Translations under genes and position numbers: made by a program
Notes under the pieces: generated by a model
What the model saw: only the letters and a program-made list of their open reading frames with translations
What the model was told of the DNA's origin: nothing
Databases searched by the model: none
Shown here: piece by piece, positions 34,485 to 43,155 of the stretch
Position numbering within the stretch: the first letter of the stretch is position 1
How the letters are laid out: each line of letters begins with the position of its first letter
Assembly (NCBI GenBank): GCA_020632925.1
Contig: JACKER010000016.1
Coordinates: forward strand, 1 to 64,000
Origin: Alphaproteobacteria bacterium
Lineage (GTDB): Bacteria; Myxococcota_A; UBA796; GCA-2862545
Length of the DNA stretch: 64,000 nucleotides
Direction of reading: 5' to 3'

Positions 34485-35453
34485 TCAGGGGCTCAGGTCG
34501 ATCGGCTTGTCCAGCAGCTTGTCCACGGGCTCCGTGAGGGCACTGGCGAGGTTGCTGCTCAGCGCCTTCACCACCCACTCGTGGCTGTCGCTGGCGACCC
34601 AACGGCGCCCGTTCTCCCCCTCGATCTCACCGCCCACCAGGTACTCGTGGCTGGCGGCACCCCCGCCCTCGTCCGCCGTCCAGCGGACGACCACGGCGCG
34701 GTCGAAGCCCATCGCCGGCGTCCGCTCGCGGCCCGCCGGCTCCAGCATCCGCACCGTCAGCAGGTTCTGGACGAAGGTGCGCGTCGCGGCCTGGTCCAGC
34801 GGCTGGTCGGGCTGACCGGTCAGCGTCCACCCCTCGGGGGTCTTCGTGATGGCGATGGGCGGCTGGCCAGGGCGCTCCACAGAGACCGACGACACCGTGT
34901 CCACCGGCACCTTGAGGAAGGCGTCCCGATCGAAGAAGCGGTTGGCGTTGGTGTTGATGGACCAGGCCGAGATGCCCTTCACGTCGAAGGTCTCGACCTC
35001 GCCCTCCACCCGCACGTGGGAGCTCTGGCCCTGCCCGGCCCCGAAGTACAGCACGCGGTGCTGGGCGCCGGCGTCCACCACCACCTTGCGGGTGTGGGTG
35101 GTGTCGGCGACCTCGAGGCTGGCCTGGCTCTCCTCCTTGATCGCGATGGGGTTGCGGACCTGGAGCTTGCCGAGGGACTCGAGCAGGGGCTCCATGTTGG
35201 CCTCGGTCGCCGGGTAGTCCTCGGACGACGCGATCACCCATCCGGACGGGGTCTTCTTGAGGACGACGGGCGCCTCGGGCACCTCGTCCTTCGTCATCCG
35301 CCCCTCGATCGTGATGGTGTCGATCGTGTCGACCGGGAAGCCCAGCAGGTCGCGGACCTCGGCCTGGCCGTCGCCGCTCGGCCACCAGGTGAGGCCGGCC
35401 AGGAGCACCTGGACGACGAGCAGGCCGGCCAGCGCCTTGTTGTTGGTGGTCAC
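34485..35453 (-). CDS. DUF4340 membrane-anchored protein of a Gld-type ABC operon
   Basis: 322 aa from GTG 35453, overlapping the previous stop (GTGA). One N-terminal helix (ALAGLLVVQVLLAGLTWW) anchors a long extracytoplasmic region with two similar repeats: FPVDTIDTITIEG...KKTPSGWVIAS and VPVDTVSSVSVER...TKTPEGWTLTG. These repeats are typical of DUF4340, which usually follows GldF/GldG genes. It probably works with the ABC transporter upstream at the inner membrane. Its substrate is unknown. Confidence 0.85.
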   Translation of the reverse strand: MTTNNKALAGLLVVQVLLAGLTWWPSGDGQAEVRDLLGFPVDTIDTITIEGRMTKDEVPEAPVVLKKTPSGWVIASSEDYPATEANMEPLLESLGKLQVRNPIAIKEESQASLEVADTTHTRKVVVDAGAQHRVLYFGAGQGQSSHVRVEGEVETFDVKGISAWSINTNANRFFDRDAFLKVPVDTVSSVSVERPGQPPIAITKTPEGWTLTGQPDQPLDQAATRTFVQNLLTVRMLEPAGRERTPAMGFDRAVVVRWTADEGGGAASHEYLVGGEIEGENGRRWVASDSHEWVVKALSSNLASALTEPVDKLLDKPIDLSP

Positions 35454-38326
35454 TTCGAACCTCCTGCGGCCATGGCGTCCCCATCCGCGTTCACCATCGG
35501 CAGGGCCTTGGCGTTGCGGCGGCGGAACACCGGGATGACGATGACGATCAGCACGGGCAGGAGCACCGCCATCCAGGTCTTGATCTGGATGGCCTGCGCC
35601 TCACCGGGCTCCATCGGGTCGAGGGTACGGGCGTAGGCGCCGGCGGTGCGGATCGACAGGAGGTCGGTGTCCTCGAGCGTCCAGTCGATGACGTTCTGGA
35701 GGAGCTGGAGGTTGCCCGAGTGGGCCTCGCTCTGCGTCTGCTGCGCCAGCGTCTCCAACAGGTCGGAGGTCAGCTCGGAGGACCCGATCACGACGAGGCG
35801 ACCATCGGCGACCGAGGACTTGAGCGTGCGCCCATCGTCCGCGGGCCCCTCGGCGCTGTTGCCGAGCGTGGGGTTGGGCTTGTCGGCGAAGTAGCTGGGG
35901 AAGCGGCCGGACACCGCCACCGCGAGCGTGACCTGGCCGGGGTTGGGCCCCGGATCCCAGGCCGGTCCGTCCTGCTCGACCCGATCGGGGTCGATCTTGC
36001 CGTCGGTCCGCGTCGTGGTGCCGGGCGACGACTTCACGAGCCAGCTCCACTCGCGGTTCTCGAGGGTCTCGGGGACCCGCACCGGGCTCGCCCAGGGCAT
36101 CGTCATGGCGGTGATGCCGGCCATCGTGGCGTGGTCGGCGTTCAGCTCGCTGCCCCGCAGATCGGGGAAGAACGGGTACGGGACGTACTGGATCTCCCGG
36201 ATCCGCATGCCGTTCGGCAGGGTCCGCTGGACGGGGATGGGGAAGGGCGCGTTCTGGGGGTCGAGCACGAGCGCCGGCTCCACCGTCACGCCCCAGGTCC
36301 CGAGCAGGGTCGCGAGCGACCGATCCTCCTCCACGGCCTTGATGCCCTGCTGATCGGCCTCCACGCGGTACGCACCGGACAGCGCGACCACCGAGCCGCC
36401 GCGCATCAGGAACTGGTCGAGCGCGAACTGCTGCTTGGGGCTCATCTTGCCCATCTTGCCGACCACGACGACGTCGACGTCCTCCGGCAGGAAGCCCTCG
36501 GCGGCCTCCGTGCGGGTGACCTGGTAGTTCTGCCCGAACACCTGCTCGATGAACCGGTAGTCCGCGGGCGGCGGCGGCATCTGCATGTTCGGGGGCAGCT
36601 GCGGGTTGGGCTTCTGCTTGGGCTCCTCGGTGAGCAGCGCCACCTTCTTGAGCTGGCCCGGCGTCACCCGGCGGAAGGCCGCCTCGACGGCGTTCTCGAT
36701 GTCCGGCTGCGTCATGTCGACGCGCGGCATCAGGAGCTGCGCCTCGTCACCGACCTCGATGAGGTACTGCAGGTAGTACCGACTGGTGCCGAAGATGTCC
36801 GCCGGGATGGGGCGGATCCCGTACTGGTCGGCGAGCTGCTGCTGCAGCGCCTGGTCCCCGCTGGGGTCGATCTTCTCGTAGGTGACCTTGTTCGGATCGA
36901 TCGCCTGGATGTCCTTCGAGACCTTGTCCAGCAGCGAGACCGTCGAGCCGTAGTCATCGGGCGTGTTGGAGGCGAACAGCGTGAGCTTGGCCGGAGCCGG
37001 GAGCTTCGCGACCAGCGAGCCCACGTCCACGAAGTCCTGGCTGACCCGGCGGATGGTGCGGGTCAGGTCGTACTCGAGGTTCTTGAGCTTGACCTGCACG
37101 CCGCGGGGATCGCTGTGGACCTCGACCAGATCGCCGAAGGACAGCACCTCGAACTGATCGCCGTAGGTGACGAGCACGTCGAAGTAGGCGTTGACGACCG
37201 ACTGGCTGTGGGTGTCGGAGACGCCGAACGGCACGCTCTTGATGCTGTACCGCTCGTTGATCTCGGCCTCGAGCTCCTCGTCCTGGCTCGGGTCGGCGAA
37301 CTCCACCTGGACCTTGCCGTCACCCGCGATCTCGAGCTCGGTGAGCATGTCGCGGATCTGCGGGACGAGCGGCGCGAGCAGGGGGTGCGTGCGCTCGCTG
37401 AACAGGCCGCGGATGTGCAGCGGCTCGTCGAGCTGGGCCAGGGTCTGGCGGGTGATGGGGGAGATGCTGTAGTCGCCGCCCGCGGTCAGATCGACCCGCG
37501 CGCGGTGGACCGGTGTGAGCCACACGTTCGCCGCGAGTGCGTTGGCGCCGACGAGCGCCACCGTCAGCAGCAGCGCCGTGCTCCGGGTGCGTCCGTGCGT
37601 CGACCCCGGGTCCAGGCGCTCGCGCTCCAGGAACACGACGTTGAGGACGAGGAAGACCGCGGTGATCGACCCGTAGTAGACGATGTCGCGCAGATCGAGC
37701 ACGCCGCGCTCGATGCTCTCGAAGCGGCTCCCCGACCCGAGCAGGCGCAACCACTCGCCGGTGGACTGCGAGAAGAAGCCGGTCACGAGCTCGGTCCCGA
37801 CCAGGTACATCACCCCGCCGAGCACCAGCGTGACCATCAGGGCCACCACCTGGTTGTCGGTTCGGGACGAGACGCACAGGCCGATCGCCATGTACGCCGA
37901 CCCCAGCAGGATCGCCGCGAAGTACCCGCCGATCACCGGGCCCCAGTCGAGCGGGCCGACCATCGACACCATCAGCGGGATGGGGAAGGTGAAGAGCAGC
38001 CCGAGGGCCACGAGCGCGATGCCCGCGAGGAACTTCCCGAGCACGAGATCGGCGGTGCGAACGGGCAGGGTGAGCAGGACCTCGAGGGTGCCCGCCTTCC
38101 GCTCCTCGGCCCAGGACCGCATCGTCACGGCCGACACGAGGAAGATGAGCAGCACCGGCAGCCACTGGAACAGTGGCCGCGCGTCCGCCAGGTTCCGAGC
38201 GAAGAACTTGGCCTCGGTGAAGAACAGGAAGAGCGCGCCGACCAGGAAGACCGACAGGAACATCATCGCGATCGGCGACTGGAACAGCGCGCGCAGCTCC
38301 TTGCGTGCGACGGTCAGGGCGTTCAT
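35450..38326 (-). CDS. Fused ABC-2 permease and GldG-like protein
   Basis: 958 aa from ATG 38326. Residues 1-240 are an ABC-2 type permease with six helices (LTVARKELRALFQSPIAMMF, VLLTLPVRTADLVLGKFLAG). A seventh helix near 255 leads into a large extracytoplasmic GldG-like region: LTAGGDYSISPITRQTLAQL, LKNLEYDLTRTIRRV, VVVVGKMGKMSP and GGSVVALSGAYRV. It ends with a last helix near 920 followed by a basic tail (PVFRRRNAK). In other genomes GldF and GldG are separate. Family members take part in gliding or unknown export. It overlaps the ATPase gene (ATGA) and the DUF4340 gene (GTGA). Confidence 0.88.
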   Translation of the reverse strand: MNALTVARKELRALFQSPIAMMFLSVFLVGALFLFFTEAKFFARNLADARPLFQWLPVLLIFLVSAVTMRSWAEERKAGTLEVLLTLPVRTADLVLGKFLAGIALVALGLLFTFPIPLMVSMVGPLDWGPVIGGYFAAILLGSAYMAIGLCVSSRTDNQVVALMVTLVLGGVMYLVGTELVTGFFSQSTGEWLRLLGSGSRFESIERGVLDLRDIVYYGSITAVFLVLNVVFLERERLDPGSTHGRTRSTALLLTVALVGANALAANVWLTPVHRARVDLTAGGDYSISPITRQTLAQLDEPLHIRGLFSERTHPLLAPLVPQIRDMLTELEIAGDGKVQVEFADPSQDEELEAEINERYSIKSVPFGVSDTHSQSVVNAYFDVLVTYGDQFEVLSFGDLVEVHSDPRGVQVKLKNLEYDLTRTIRRVSQDFVDVGSLVAKLPAPAKLTLFASNTPDDYGSTVSLLDKVSKDIQAIDPNKVTYEKIDPSGDQALQQQLADQYGIRPIPADIFGTSRYYLQYLIEVGDEAQLLMPRVDMTQPDIENAVEAAFRRVTPGQLKKVALLTEEPKQKPNPQLPPNMQMPPPPADYRFIEQVFGQNYQVTRTEAAEGFLPEDVDVVVVGKMGKMSPKQQFALDQFLMRGGSVVALSGAYRVEADQQGIKAVEEDRSLATLLGTWGVTVEPALVLDPQNAPFPIPVQRTLPNGMRIREIQYVPYPFFPDLRGSELNADHATMAGITAMTMPWASPVRVPETLENREWSWLVKSSPGTTTRTDGKIDPDRVEQDGPAWDPGPNPGQVTLAVAVSGRFPSYFADKPNPTLGNSAEGPADDGRTLKSSVADGRLVVIGSSELTSDLLETLAQQTQSEAHSGNLQLLQNVIDWTLEDTDLLSIRTAGAYARTLDPMEPGEAQAIQIKTWMAVLLPVLIVIVIPVFRRRNAKALPMVNADGDAMAAGGSK

Positions 38327-39273
38327 GCGGCACTCTCCTGGCGCGCGACGTGCTCCCGCTGGAGCTGCTTGAACACACCCTCGAGCGTCCGGTGCTCGGG
38401 GGCGAACGAGGCGAGGTCGAGGCCCTTCTGCTGGAGCGTGTGCAGCAGGTTCGGGCCCAGCGCCGACTGTTCGGCGAGATCGACCGACCAGGCGACGTAG
38501 CCGTCGTTGTCGGCGTCGGGGCCCTCGCGGCGGACAGCGACCACCCCGTCCATCCCGCCGAGCGTGGCCTTGAGGTCGGTGCCCTCGCGCACGCTGATCC
38601 GCAGGGTCCGGCTCTGGAGCAGCTGCTGGAGCGGGGCGTCGGCGGAGAGCTGCCCGTCGATCATGATCAGGACGCGATCGCAGACCGCCTCGACCTCCTG
38701 CAGGATGTGCGTCGACAGGATGATGGTCGAGGTCTTGCCCAGGCGCTCGATGAGATCGCGGATGGACTGGATCTGGACGGGATCGAGGCCGTTCGTGGGC
38801 TCGTCGAGGACCAGCAGCGCCGGCTCGTGGACGATCGCCTGCGCGATGCCGACGCGCTGGCGGTACCCCTTGGACAGCTGCGCGATGGGGCGGAGCAGGT
38901 GCTGCTGCAGGCCCGTGCGCGCCGCCGCCAGCGCCACGGCCCGCGGCCGGCGATCGGCGGGCACCCCGCGGAGCTCGGCCATCATCAGGAGGTACTCCTG
39001 GACGAGCATCTCGGGGTAGAGCGGGGCGTTCTCGGGCAGGTACCCGATCTGGCGCTGCACCTCGATGCGGTTGGCGACCACGTCGGCGCCGCCCACCGCG
39101 ATCGTGCCCGAGGTGGGCTCGAGGTACCCCGTCAGCATCTTCATGAGGGTCGTCTTGCCTGCGCCGTTGTGGCCGAGCAGACCGACGATCTCCCCTCGTT
39201 GGATGGTGAGGGACACGTCGCGGACCGCCACGTTGTCCCCGTACTTCCGTGTGACCTTGTCGATGCGGATCAT
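38323..39273 (-). CDS. ABC transporter ATP-binding protein (GldA-like)
   Basis: 316 aa from ATG 39273, where the ABC domain begins directly (MIRIDKVTRKYGD); the open frame upstream has no homology. Walker A is GHNGAGKTT, the signature LSKGYRQRVG, Walker B LLVLDEPTNGLDP and the switch STHIL. The C-terminal 90 residues form the DUF4162-like tail of GldA/drug-type ATPases. It powers the permease encoded next, with a 4-base ATGA overlap, so the operon order is ATPase, permease-GldG, DUF4340. Confidence 0.92.
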   Translation of the reverse strand: MIRIDKVTRKYGDNVAVRDVSLTIQRGEIVGLLGHNGAGKTTLMKMLTGYLEPTSGTIAVGGADVVANRIEVQRQIGYLPENAPLYPEMLVQEYLLMMAELRGVPADRRPRAVALAAARTGLQQHLLRPIAQLSKGYRQRVGIAQAIVHEPALLVLDEPTNGLDPVQIQSIRDLIERLGKTSTIILSTHILQEVEAVCDRVLIMIDGQLSADAPLQQLLQSRTLRISVREGTDLKATLGGMDGVVAVRREGPDADNDGYVAWSVDLAEQSALGPNLLHTLQQKGLDLASFAPEHRTLEGVFKQLQREHVARQESAA

Positions 39274-39351
39274 CTCTTCGACTCGGTGTCCGGCCAGATG
39301 CCGGGCGGATGGAGGGAGGTCTCGGGCGGAGGGCTCCGACCGAAAACCGCG

Positions 39352-39367
39352 CACGTCTATGCACGTG
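39352..39367. promoter_or_regulatory. Inverted repeat CACGT-N6-ACGTG
   Basis: A 5-bp perfect inverted repeat lies in the 130-bp gap upstream of the ABC operon (start 39273, minus). It could be an operator. No convincing promoter boxes surround it, and the rest of the gap shows nothing I can name. Confidence 0.25.
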
Positions 39368-39403
39368 ACCAGGCGGGGCAACCCCCCGACCTCTCACGAA
39401 CGG

Positions 39404-40501
39404 TCACCAACTGTGGACCGCGAGTCCCTCGGTGGCCGCCCATCGCCGCAGCACGTCCTCCTCGACCGCGCTGGGCCGGCGGTTGCGCAGACCCCTTGCC
39501 TGGACGATCGCGCGCTCGGGCATGCGCACCTCCACGGTCAACGCTCGCTCGCCGTCGCGGAGCAGGCCGAAGATCGCGCAACGCCCGGACCGGACGCGCG
39601 GGACATAGGTCGCGACGCAGTGCGCGAGCGCCCACCCCTCGAGCACGAGCACCCGGGTGCTGGCGAGCTCCCGGAACGACCAGCGCGCGTCGTCCACGGT
39701 GAGGGTCGCCGACGCGATCCCCGAGCGTGGCAGCGGCAGATCGGGGCCCATCCGGTCGATCGGCGGCCGTCCGTGCCACTCGCGGCAGGCTCGGACCACC
39801 GAGGACCAGGTGCTGGTGGGCGGAGGGTGTCCGCCGCGCCGACGAGCCTCGAGGTAGTCGACGACGGCGCGCAACTGATCGTGCTCGACGGACTGGCCGG
39901 CCATCCAGGTCAGCGCGCGACCCCACCAGCCCTCGTCCGGCGTCGGTCCACCGAGGAGCGTCGGCGCCAGCGCCCCGGCGAGCGTGGATGGACCACCTGC
40001 CGCCGCGACCTGGGCGGCCCGGATGGCTCCCCACGCGGTGGGCGTTCCCTCCGTCGTCCACCACAGGTGCCAGGTGCGGCGGGTGAACGGGTAGGGGAGC
40101 AGCGCACCCACCACCTGCCTGGGAGTGTCACCGCGCCCGACGGCGGCGAGCAGCGCCATCGCGAGCTCGGCGTCGCGGTCGACCCAGGTTGGGTACCGGC
40201 GCTCCCGGGACAGGGCCGCTGCCATCAGGAATCCCGGGAGGGGGTAGCGGACGGTGATCAGCAGGTGCGCGACAAGATCGGACAACGTTCCGCCGCGCCA
40301 GAGGTCGACGGGCCGGCGCCACGGGTGACGCGCGAGCCGCGCCAGCGCCGGCACGATCTCGGGGGTGAGGGTGTCGGGTGCCCACAGGTCGAGGACCCGG
40401 AGCAGGGTGACGACGCGGCGACCGACCGACCGGGGGCGGAGGTAGCGGCGGGGACGGACGCGATCGAGCACCGCGTCCAGCGAGGACGTGACGGGAGACA
40501 C
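39404..40501 (-). CDS. PcfJ-like protein
   Basis: 365 aa from GTG 40501. The C-terminal 100 residues (LAHCVATYVPRVRSGRCAIF, LTVEVRMPERAIVQARGLRN) match the PcfJ domain: ALxHCV, a Gly-rich turn, Tvev and vQarGxxNr. PcfJ-like proteins were first named on a conjugative enterococcal plasmid and occur scattered in bacteria; their biochemical role is unknown. The N-terminal 230 residues are helical and Arg/Leu/Trp-rich with no recognised domain. No conjugation genes are nearby. It lies 115 bp after the B12-riboswitch lipoprotein pair on the same strand. Confidence 0.65.
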   Translation of the reverse strand: MSPVTSSLDAVLDRVRPRRYLRPRSVGRRVVTLLRVLDLWAPDTLTPEIVPALARLARHPWRRPVDLWRGGTLSDLVAHLLITVRYPLPGFLMAAALSRERRYPTWVDRDAELAMALLAAVGRGDTPRQVVGALLPYPFTRRTWHLWWTTEGTPTAWGAIRAAQVAAAGGPSTLAGALAPTLLGGPTPDEGWWGRALTWMAGQSVEHDQLRAVVDYLEARRRGGHPPPTSTWSSVVRACREWHGRPPIDRMGPDLPLPRSGIASATLTVDDARWSFRELASTRVLVLEGWALAHCVATYVPRVRSGRCAIFGLLRDGERALTVEVRMPERAIVQARGLRNRRPSAVEEDVLRRWAATEGLAVHSW

Positions 40502-40616
40502 GGGAGGCCTTCGGGGGGCTGCGCGTGGGCGTGTGCGCGCCCGCCCGTCAGGACGGGGTCAGGCGCGGCAGCTCGTTGCCGAAGACCGGACCTGCAAAGG
40601 TGCCTCCACGAGATGC

Positions 40617-41276
40617 CTAACGACGGACGTAGATCCCGTCGACGTCAGGACCGTCGGAGATCGGATCCACCGGGTAGGGGAGCCCCGTCGAGGGATCCTC
40701 CCAGCTCGTGGCCGCCGTGATCCGCACGCAACGGACGCCCTCGGTCCGGATCGCGTCGTCGTCGACGTCCGCGAGGTCGAAGCGGTCGCCGCCGGCATCC
40801 TCGTCGAACGGCGACAGCTCCCCGGTGTCCTCGTCCAGCAGCACCGGCGCCACCCCCGCGAAGCCTGCCCACAGCGAGGGGTCCGGCTCGTAGATCGCCG
40901 GATCCGCCGCGAGGTAGGCGTGGGGGAAGGCTACGAAGCGCTCGCAGTCCGCGCTCACCTCGACCACCGCCGGGTCCATGAACCGCGCCTCGCCGCCGCG
41001 CACGTCGAACGGGTTCTCGAAGACGACGAGATCGTCGCCCTCCCCGTCGAACAGCGGCTCGCCCACGCCGAGGACGAGCTCGTCGTCACCGAGCGTGAAG
41101 ACGTCGGTGCCGCCGGCCCAGCGCCCGCCGCCGCGCACGCCGTTCGTGGCGAGCGCGACGTCGCGGTACCCCTCGCCGGTGGCGCCCGGCGCCGACACGA
41201 CGTCGACGAGGCGTCCCGGCGCCCCGGGATCGACGCAGCCCGCGAGCAGCGCCAGCGCTACAACAGCTCGGTCCAC
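40617..41276 (-). CDS. Cell-surface-type lipoprotein downstream of a cobalamin riboswitch
   Basis: 219 aa from GTG 41276; the first 19 bases overlap the previous gene. MDRAVVALALLAGC is a signal with lipobox LAGC. The core GGTDVFTLGDDELVLGVGEP, DGEGDDLVVFENPFD and VEVSADCERFVAF resembles a family of surface proteins from many phyla with 'iVLgFg.pi.DGpGpDfvVFEN' motifs. Their function is unknown to me, and a Ca-binding beta-sandwich is likely. Being second in a B12-riboswitch operon it may bind or help import corrinoids, which is inference. Confidence 0.7.
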   Translation of the reverse strand: MDRAVVALALLAGCVDPGAPGRLVDVVSAPGATGEGYRDVALATNGVRGGGRWAGGTDVFTLGDDELVLGVGEPLFDGEGDDLVVFENPFDVRGGEARFMDPAVVEVSADCERFVAFPHAYLAADPAIYEPDPSLWAGFAGVAPVLLDEDTGELSPFDEDAGGDRFDLADVDDDAIRTEGVRCVRITAATSWEDPSTGLPYPVDPISDGPDVDGIYVRR

Positions 41277-41698
41277 GAGAAGCCCCCGCAGCCGGTGTTC
41301 TCGGGATCGGCGTCGGACGGGCGAGCGACGCCGTGCGCGTCCTCCGCGGTCTCGGCGTCGTAGGTCGTCTGGCAGACGAACAGGCGATCGTCGTCGGTCA
41401 TCAGCCAGTCGAAGCGGGACCACAGCAGGGGGAAGTAGCCGTTGTCGGCGCCGTTCTGGGCGACCACCCAGGCCTCGGCGTTGCTCCAGTCGCTCACGGC
41501 GAAGGTCAGCGCCGGGTAGCCCGCGTACTGCTGCCGCCAGGTCTGCTCGTCGATGTCGTGCGCGGTGCCGAACGCGTCGGTGTAGCTGCCCGCGATGGCG
41601 AGCAGGTCCTCGGTGGTGGCGGAGGCGTCCGTGGTCCCGTCGTCGCACGCGGCGAGCAACAGGCACGGGACGACCAGCGCGGGGATTGCGAACTTCAT
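41258..41698 (-). CDS. Lipoprotein of unknown function, first gene after a cobalamin riboswitch
   Basis: 146 aa from ATG 41698 with a strong ribosome site (GAGGAGG) 8 bases away. MKFAIPALVVPCLLLAAC has a canonical LAAC lipobox (Cys18). The mature part is Asp/Ala/Trp-rich (SDWSNAEAWVVAQNG, WSRFDWLMTDDDRLFVCQTT) with three Cys after the lipid site. I recognise no family. It is the first gene behind the riboswitch at 41790-41960, and its ribosome site is part of a hairpin, so its translation is very likely switched by cobalamin. Confidence 0.7.
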   Translation of the reverse strand: MKFAIPALVVPCLLLAACDDGTTDASATTEDLLAIAGSYTDAFGTAHDIDEQTWRQQYAGYPALTFAVSDWSNAEAWVVAQNGADNGYFPLLWSRFDWLMTDDDRLFVCQTTYDAETAEDAHGVARPSDADPENTGCGGFSWTELL

Positions 41699-41706
41699 GC
41701 TTTCCT

Positions 41707-41737
41707 CCTCGTGGATCGTCCCGGATCGAGCACGAGG
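41707..41737 (-). promoter_or_regulatory. Hairpin that would sequester the ribosome-binding site
   Basis: On the minus strand CCTCGTG (41737-41731) can pair perfectly with CACGAGG (41713-41707), with a 17-base loop. The 3' arm is the first half of the Shine-Dalgarno sequence of the gene starting at 41698. This fits translational control as the expression platform of the riboswitch. Confidence 0.55.
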
Positions 41738-41789
41738 GGGAGCGCAGGATCGCGCCCTTGCCCTTGCAGTCCCTGACCCGGGGACAGCG

Positions 41790-41960
41790 ATGGGTGGTCA
41801 CGAGGTCGGTCTCCCGGCTGACGGCTCGTCTCCCGGACCGCCTTCCCGCTGACGCGGTGGCTTCGTGGCCCGGGCGCAGGCCGAACACGGTGGCGGGACC
41901 GCGCCGGAATCTCACCGGCTTCCCATGCCCGACCTGCGTCGGACACCCCGCGACGTTTCG
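41790..41960 (-). promoter_or_regulatory. Cobalamin (AdoCbl-type) riboswitch
   Basis: Read on the minus strand, the conserved core is present: GGGAA-gc-CGGTG, AGATTCCGG, GCGG and CCCGCCACCGT, then after a variable insert CAGCCGGGAGACC. These match the J/P elements and the B12-box region of class I/II cobalamin riboswitches; the usual CACTGT is CACCGT. It ends about 90 bases before the ATG at 41698. It lies just downstream of the MqnC-like stop, so the aptamer belongs to the lipoprotein pair. Confidence 0.88.
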
Positions 41961-41977
41961 TCGATGTCGCCGACGGA

Positions 41978-43045
41978 CTAACCGACCGCGGGTCGGGTGC
42001 GCACGGGGAACGGCTCGCGCAGGGTGGGCTCGTAGCCCGCGGCCCGCGCCGCCTGCAGGATGCGCTCGAAGTCGTGGTGGATGGTCGCGCCGGCCGAGCG
42101 GGTGACCTCGTCCTCGGTCGGCAGGTCGAAGTCGTCGGCGCCGTACCGGAGGCCGAGCAGGGCGTCCTCGTTGCGGGTCAGGACGCTGGCGCGCACGTGG
42201 TCGATGTTGTGCAGGAAGAGCCGGCAGACCGCGAGCCAGCGGAGGTACTCCCGCGTGCCGATCTCGCCCCCGCCGAGCTCCGTGTTGTACGGCTTGTACG
42301 TCCAGCACAGGAACGAGGGGAGCAGGCCGCCGACCTGGTCCTGGAAGTCGCGCAGGCGCACCAGGTGCTCGATGCGCTCCTCGAGCGTCTCGTCGAACCC
42401 GATCACCATCGTGGCCGTGCTGCCGAGCCCGGCCTCGAGGATCGCGCGCTGGGCCTCGTAGAACTCGTCCACCGTGGTCTTGAGCGGGCTGTGCCGCTCG
42501 CGGAAGGAGGGCACCAGGATCTCGGCGCCGCCGCCGGTGACCCAGCGCACGCCGTGGTCGGCGAGGACGCGCGCCCCGTGGGCGAACGAGACCTGGCTCA
42601 CCTTGCAGGAGTAGACGAACTCCGCGACGGTCATCTCGTAGAAGGCCATGTCCGGGTAGCGGGCGCGCACGGCCGCGAAGAGCTCCGCGTAGTCGCGGAT
42701 CCGCAGCTTCGGGTGGAAGCCGCCGTTGAAGCCCACCATGCGGCCGCCGAACGACCGGAGCAGGTCGATGCGCTCGCAGACCTCTTCCAGCGTCAGCAGG
42801 TACGAGCCCGGCTTGTTCGGGAGGCGATAGAACGCGCAGTAGTCGCAGCGGGCCACGCACACGTTCGTGTAGTTCACGATGGCCATCACGAGGTACGTCG
42901 CTCGTCCGGGCGGATGGCGGCGGTCGCGCTCCGCGGTGGCGAGCTCGGACAGGACCTCGTCCGGTGCCTCCCAGAGCACCGGGATGGCCGAGGCGGGGAG
43001 GGGACGGCGCTCCTCGAGCGCCTCGCGGATGTCGTCGAGCTGCAC
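41978..43045 (-). CDS. mqnC: MqnC-like radical SAM enzyme (cyclic dehypoxanthine futalosine synthase family)
   Basis: 355 aa from GTG 43045, with GGAGGA 4 bases upstream. The cluster motif NVCVARCDYCAFYR (CxxxCxxC) and its context match MqnC/MqnE/CofH proteins. TGGGAEIL, ATMVIGFDET, CWTYKPYNTELGG and DNI-like LHNIDHVRAS favour MqnC, which cyclises dehypoxanthine futalosine on the way to menaquinone. The C-terminal family motif GxNDxGSxxxEENVV is altered (GADDFDLPTEDEVTRSAGA), so a related reaction cannot be excluded. No other mqn gene is in the window. Confidence 0.75.
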   Translation of the reverse strand: MQLDDIREALEERRPLPASAIPVLWEAPDEVLSELATAERDRRHPPGRATYLVMAIVNYTNVCVARCDYCAFYRLPNKPGSYLLTLEEVCERIDLLRSFGGRMVGFNGGFHPKLRIRDYAELFAAVRARYPDMAFYEMTVAEFVYSCKVSQVSFAHGARVLADHGVRWVTGGGAEILVPSFRERHSPLKTTVDEFYEAQRAILEAGLGSTATMVIGFDETLEERIEHLVRLRDFQDQVGGLLPSFLCWTYKPYNTELGGGEIGTREYLRWLAVCRLFLHNIDHVRASVLTRNEDALLGLRYGADDFDLPTEDEVTRSAGATIHHDFERILQAARAAGYEPTLREPFPVRTRPAVG

Positions 43046-43098
43046 GGGCTCCTCCGCGGCCGTCCGTATCAAGGGAGCGGCCGGGCGTGGACGGACGT

Positions 43099-43128
43099 TT
43101 GACATCGACCAGGGTCGGTGCGGGCTAT
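43099..43128 (+). promoter_or_regulatory. Sigma-70-like promoter
   Basis: TTGACA (43099-43104) is a perfect -35. Eighteen bases later GGCTAT (43123-43128) is a weak -10, with TATGTC a few bases further on as the alternative. It lies 28 bp before the TTG start of the secreted protease. Confidence 0.4.
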
Positions 43129-43155
43129 GTCCCGACACGCGCTCGTGGAGGCCCC

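Noticed and set aside
38327..39397. In-frame extension upstream of the permease-GldG start
   Set aside because: This stretch is another frame of the ABC ATPase gene; the permease begins at MNALTVARKEL.
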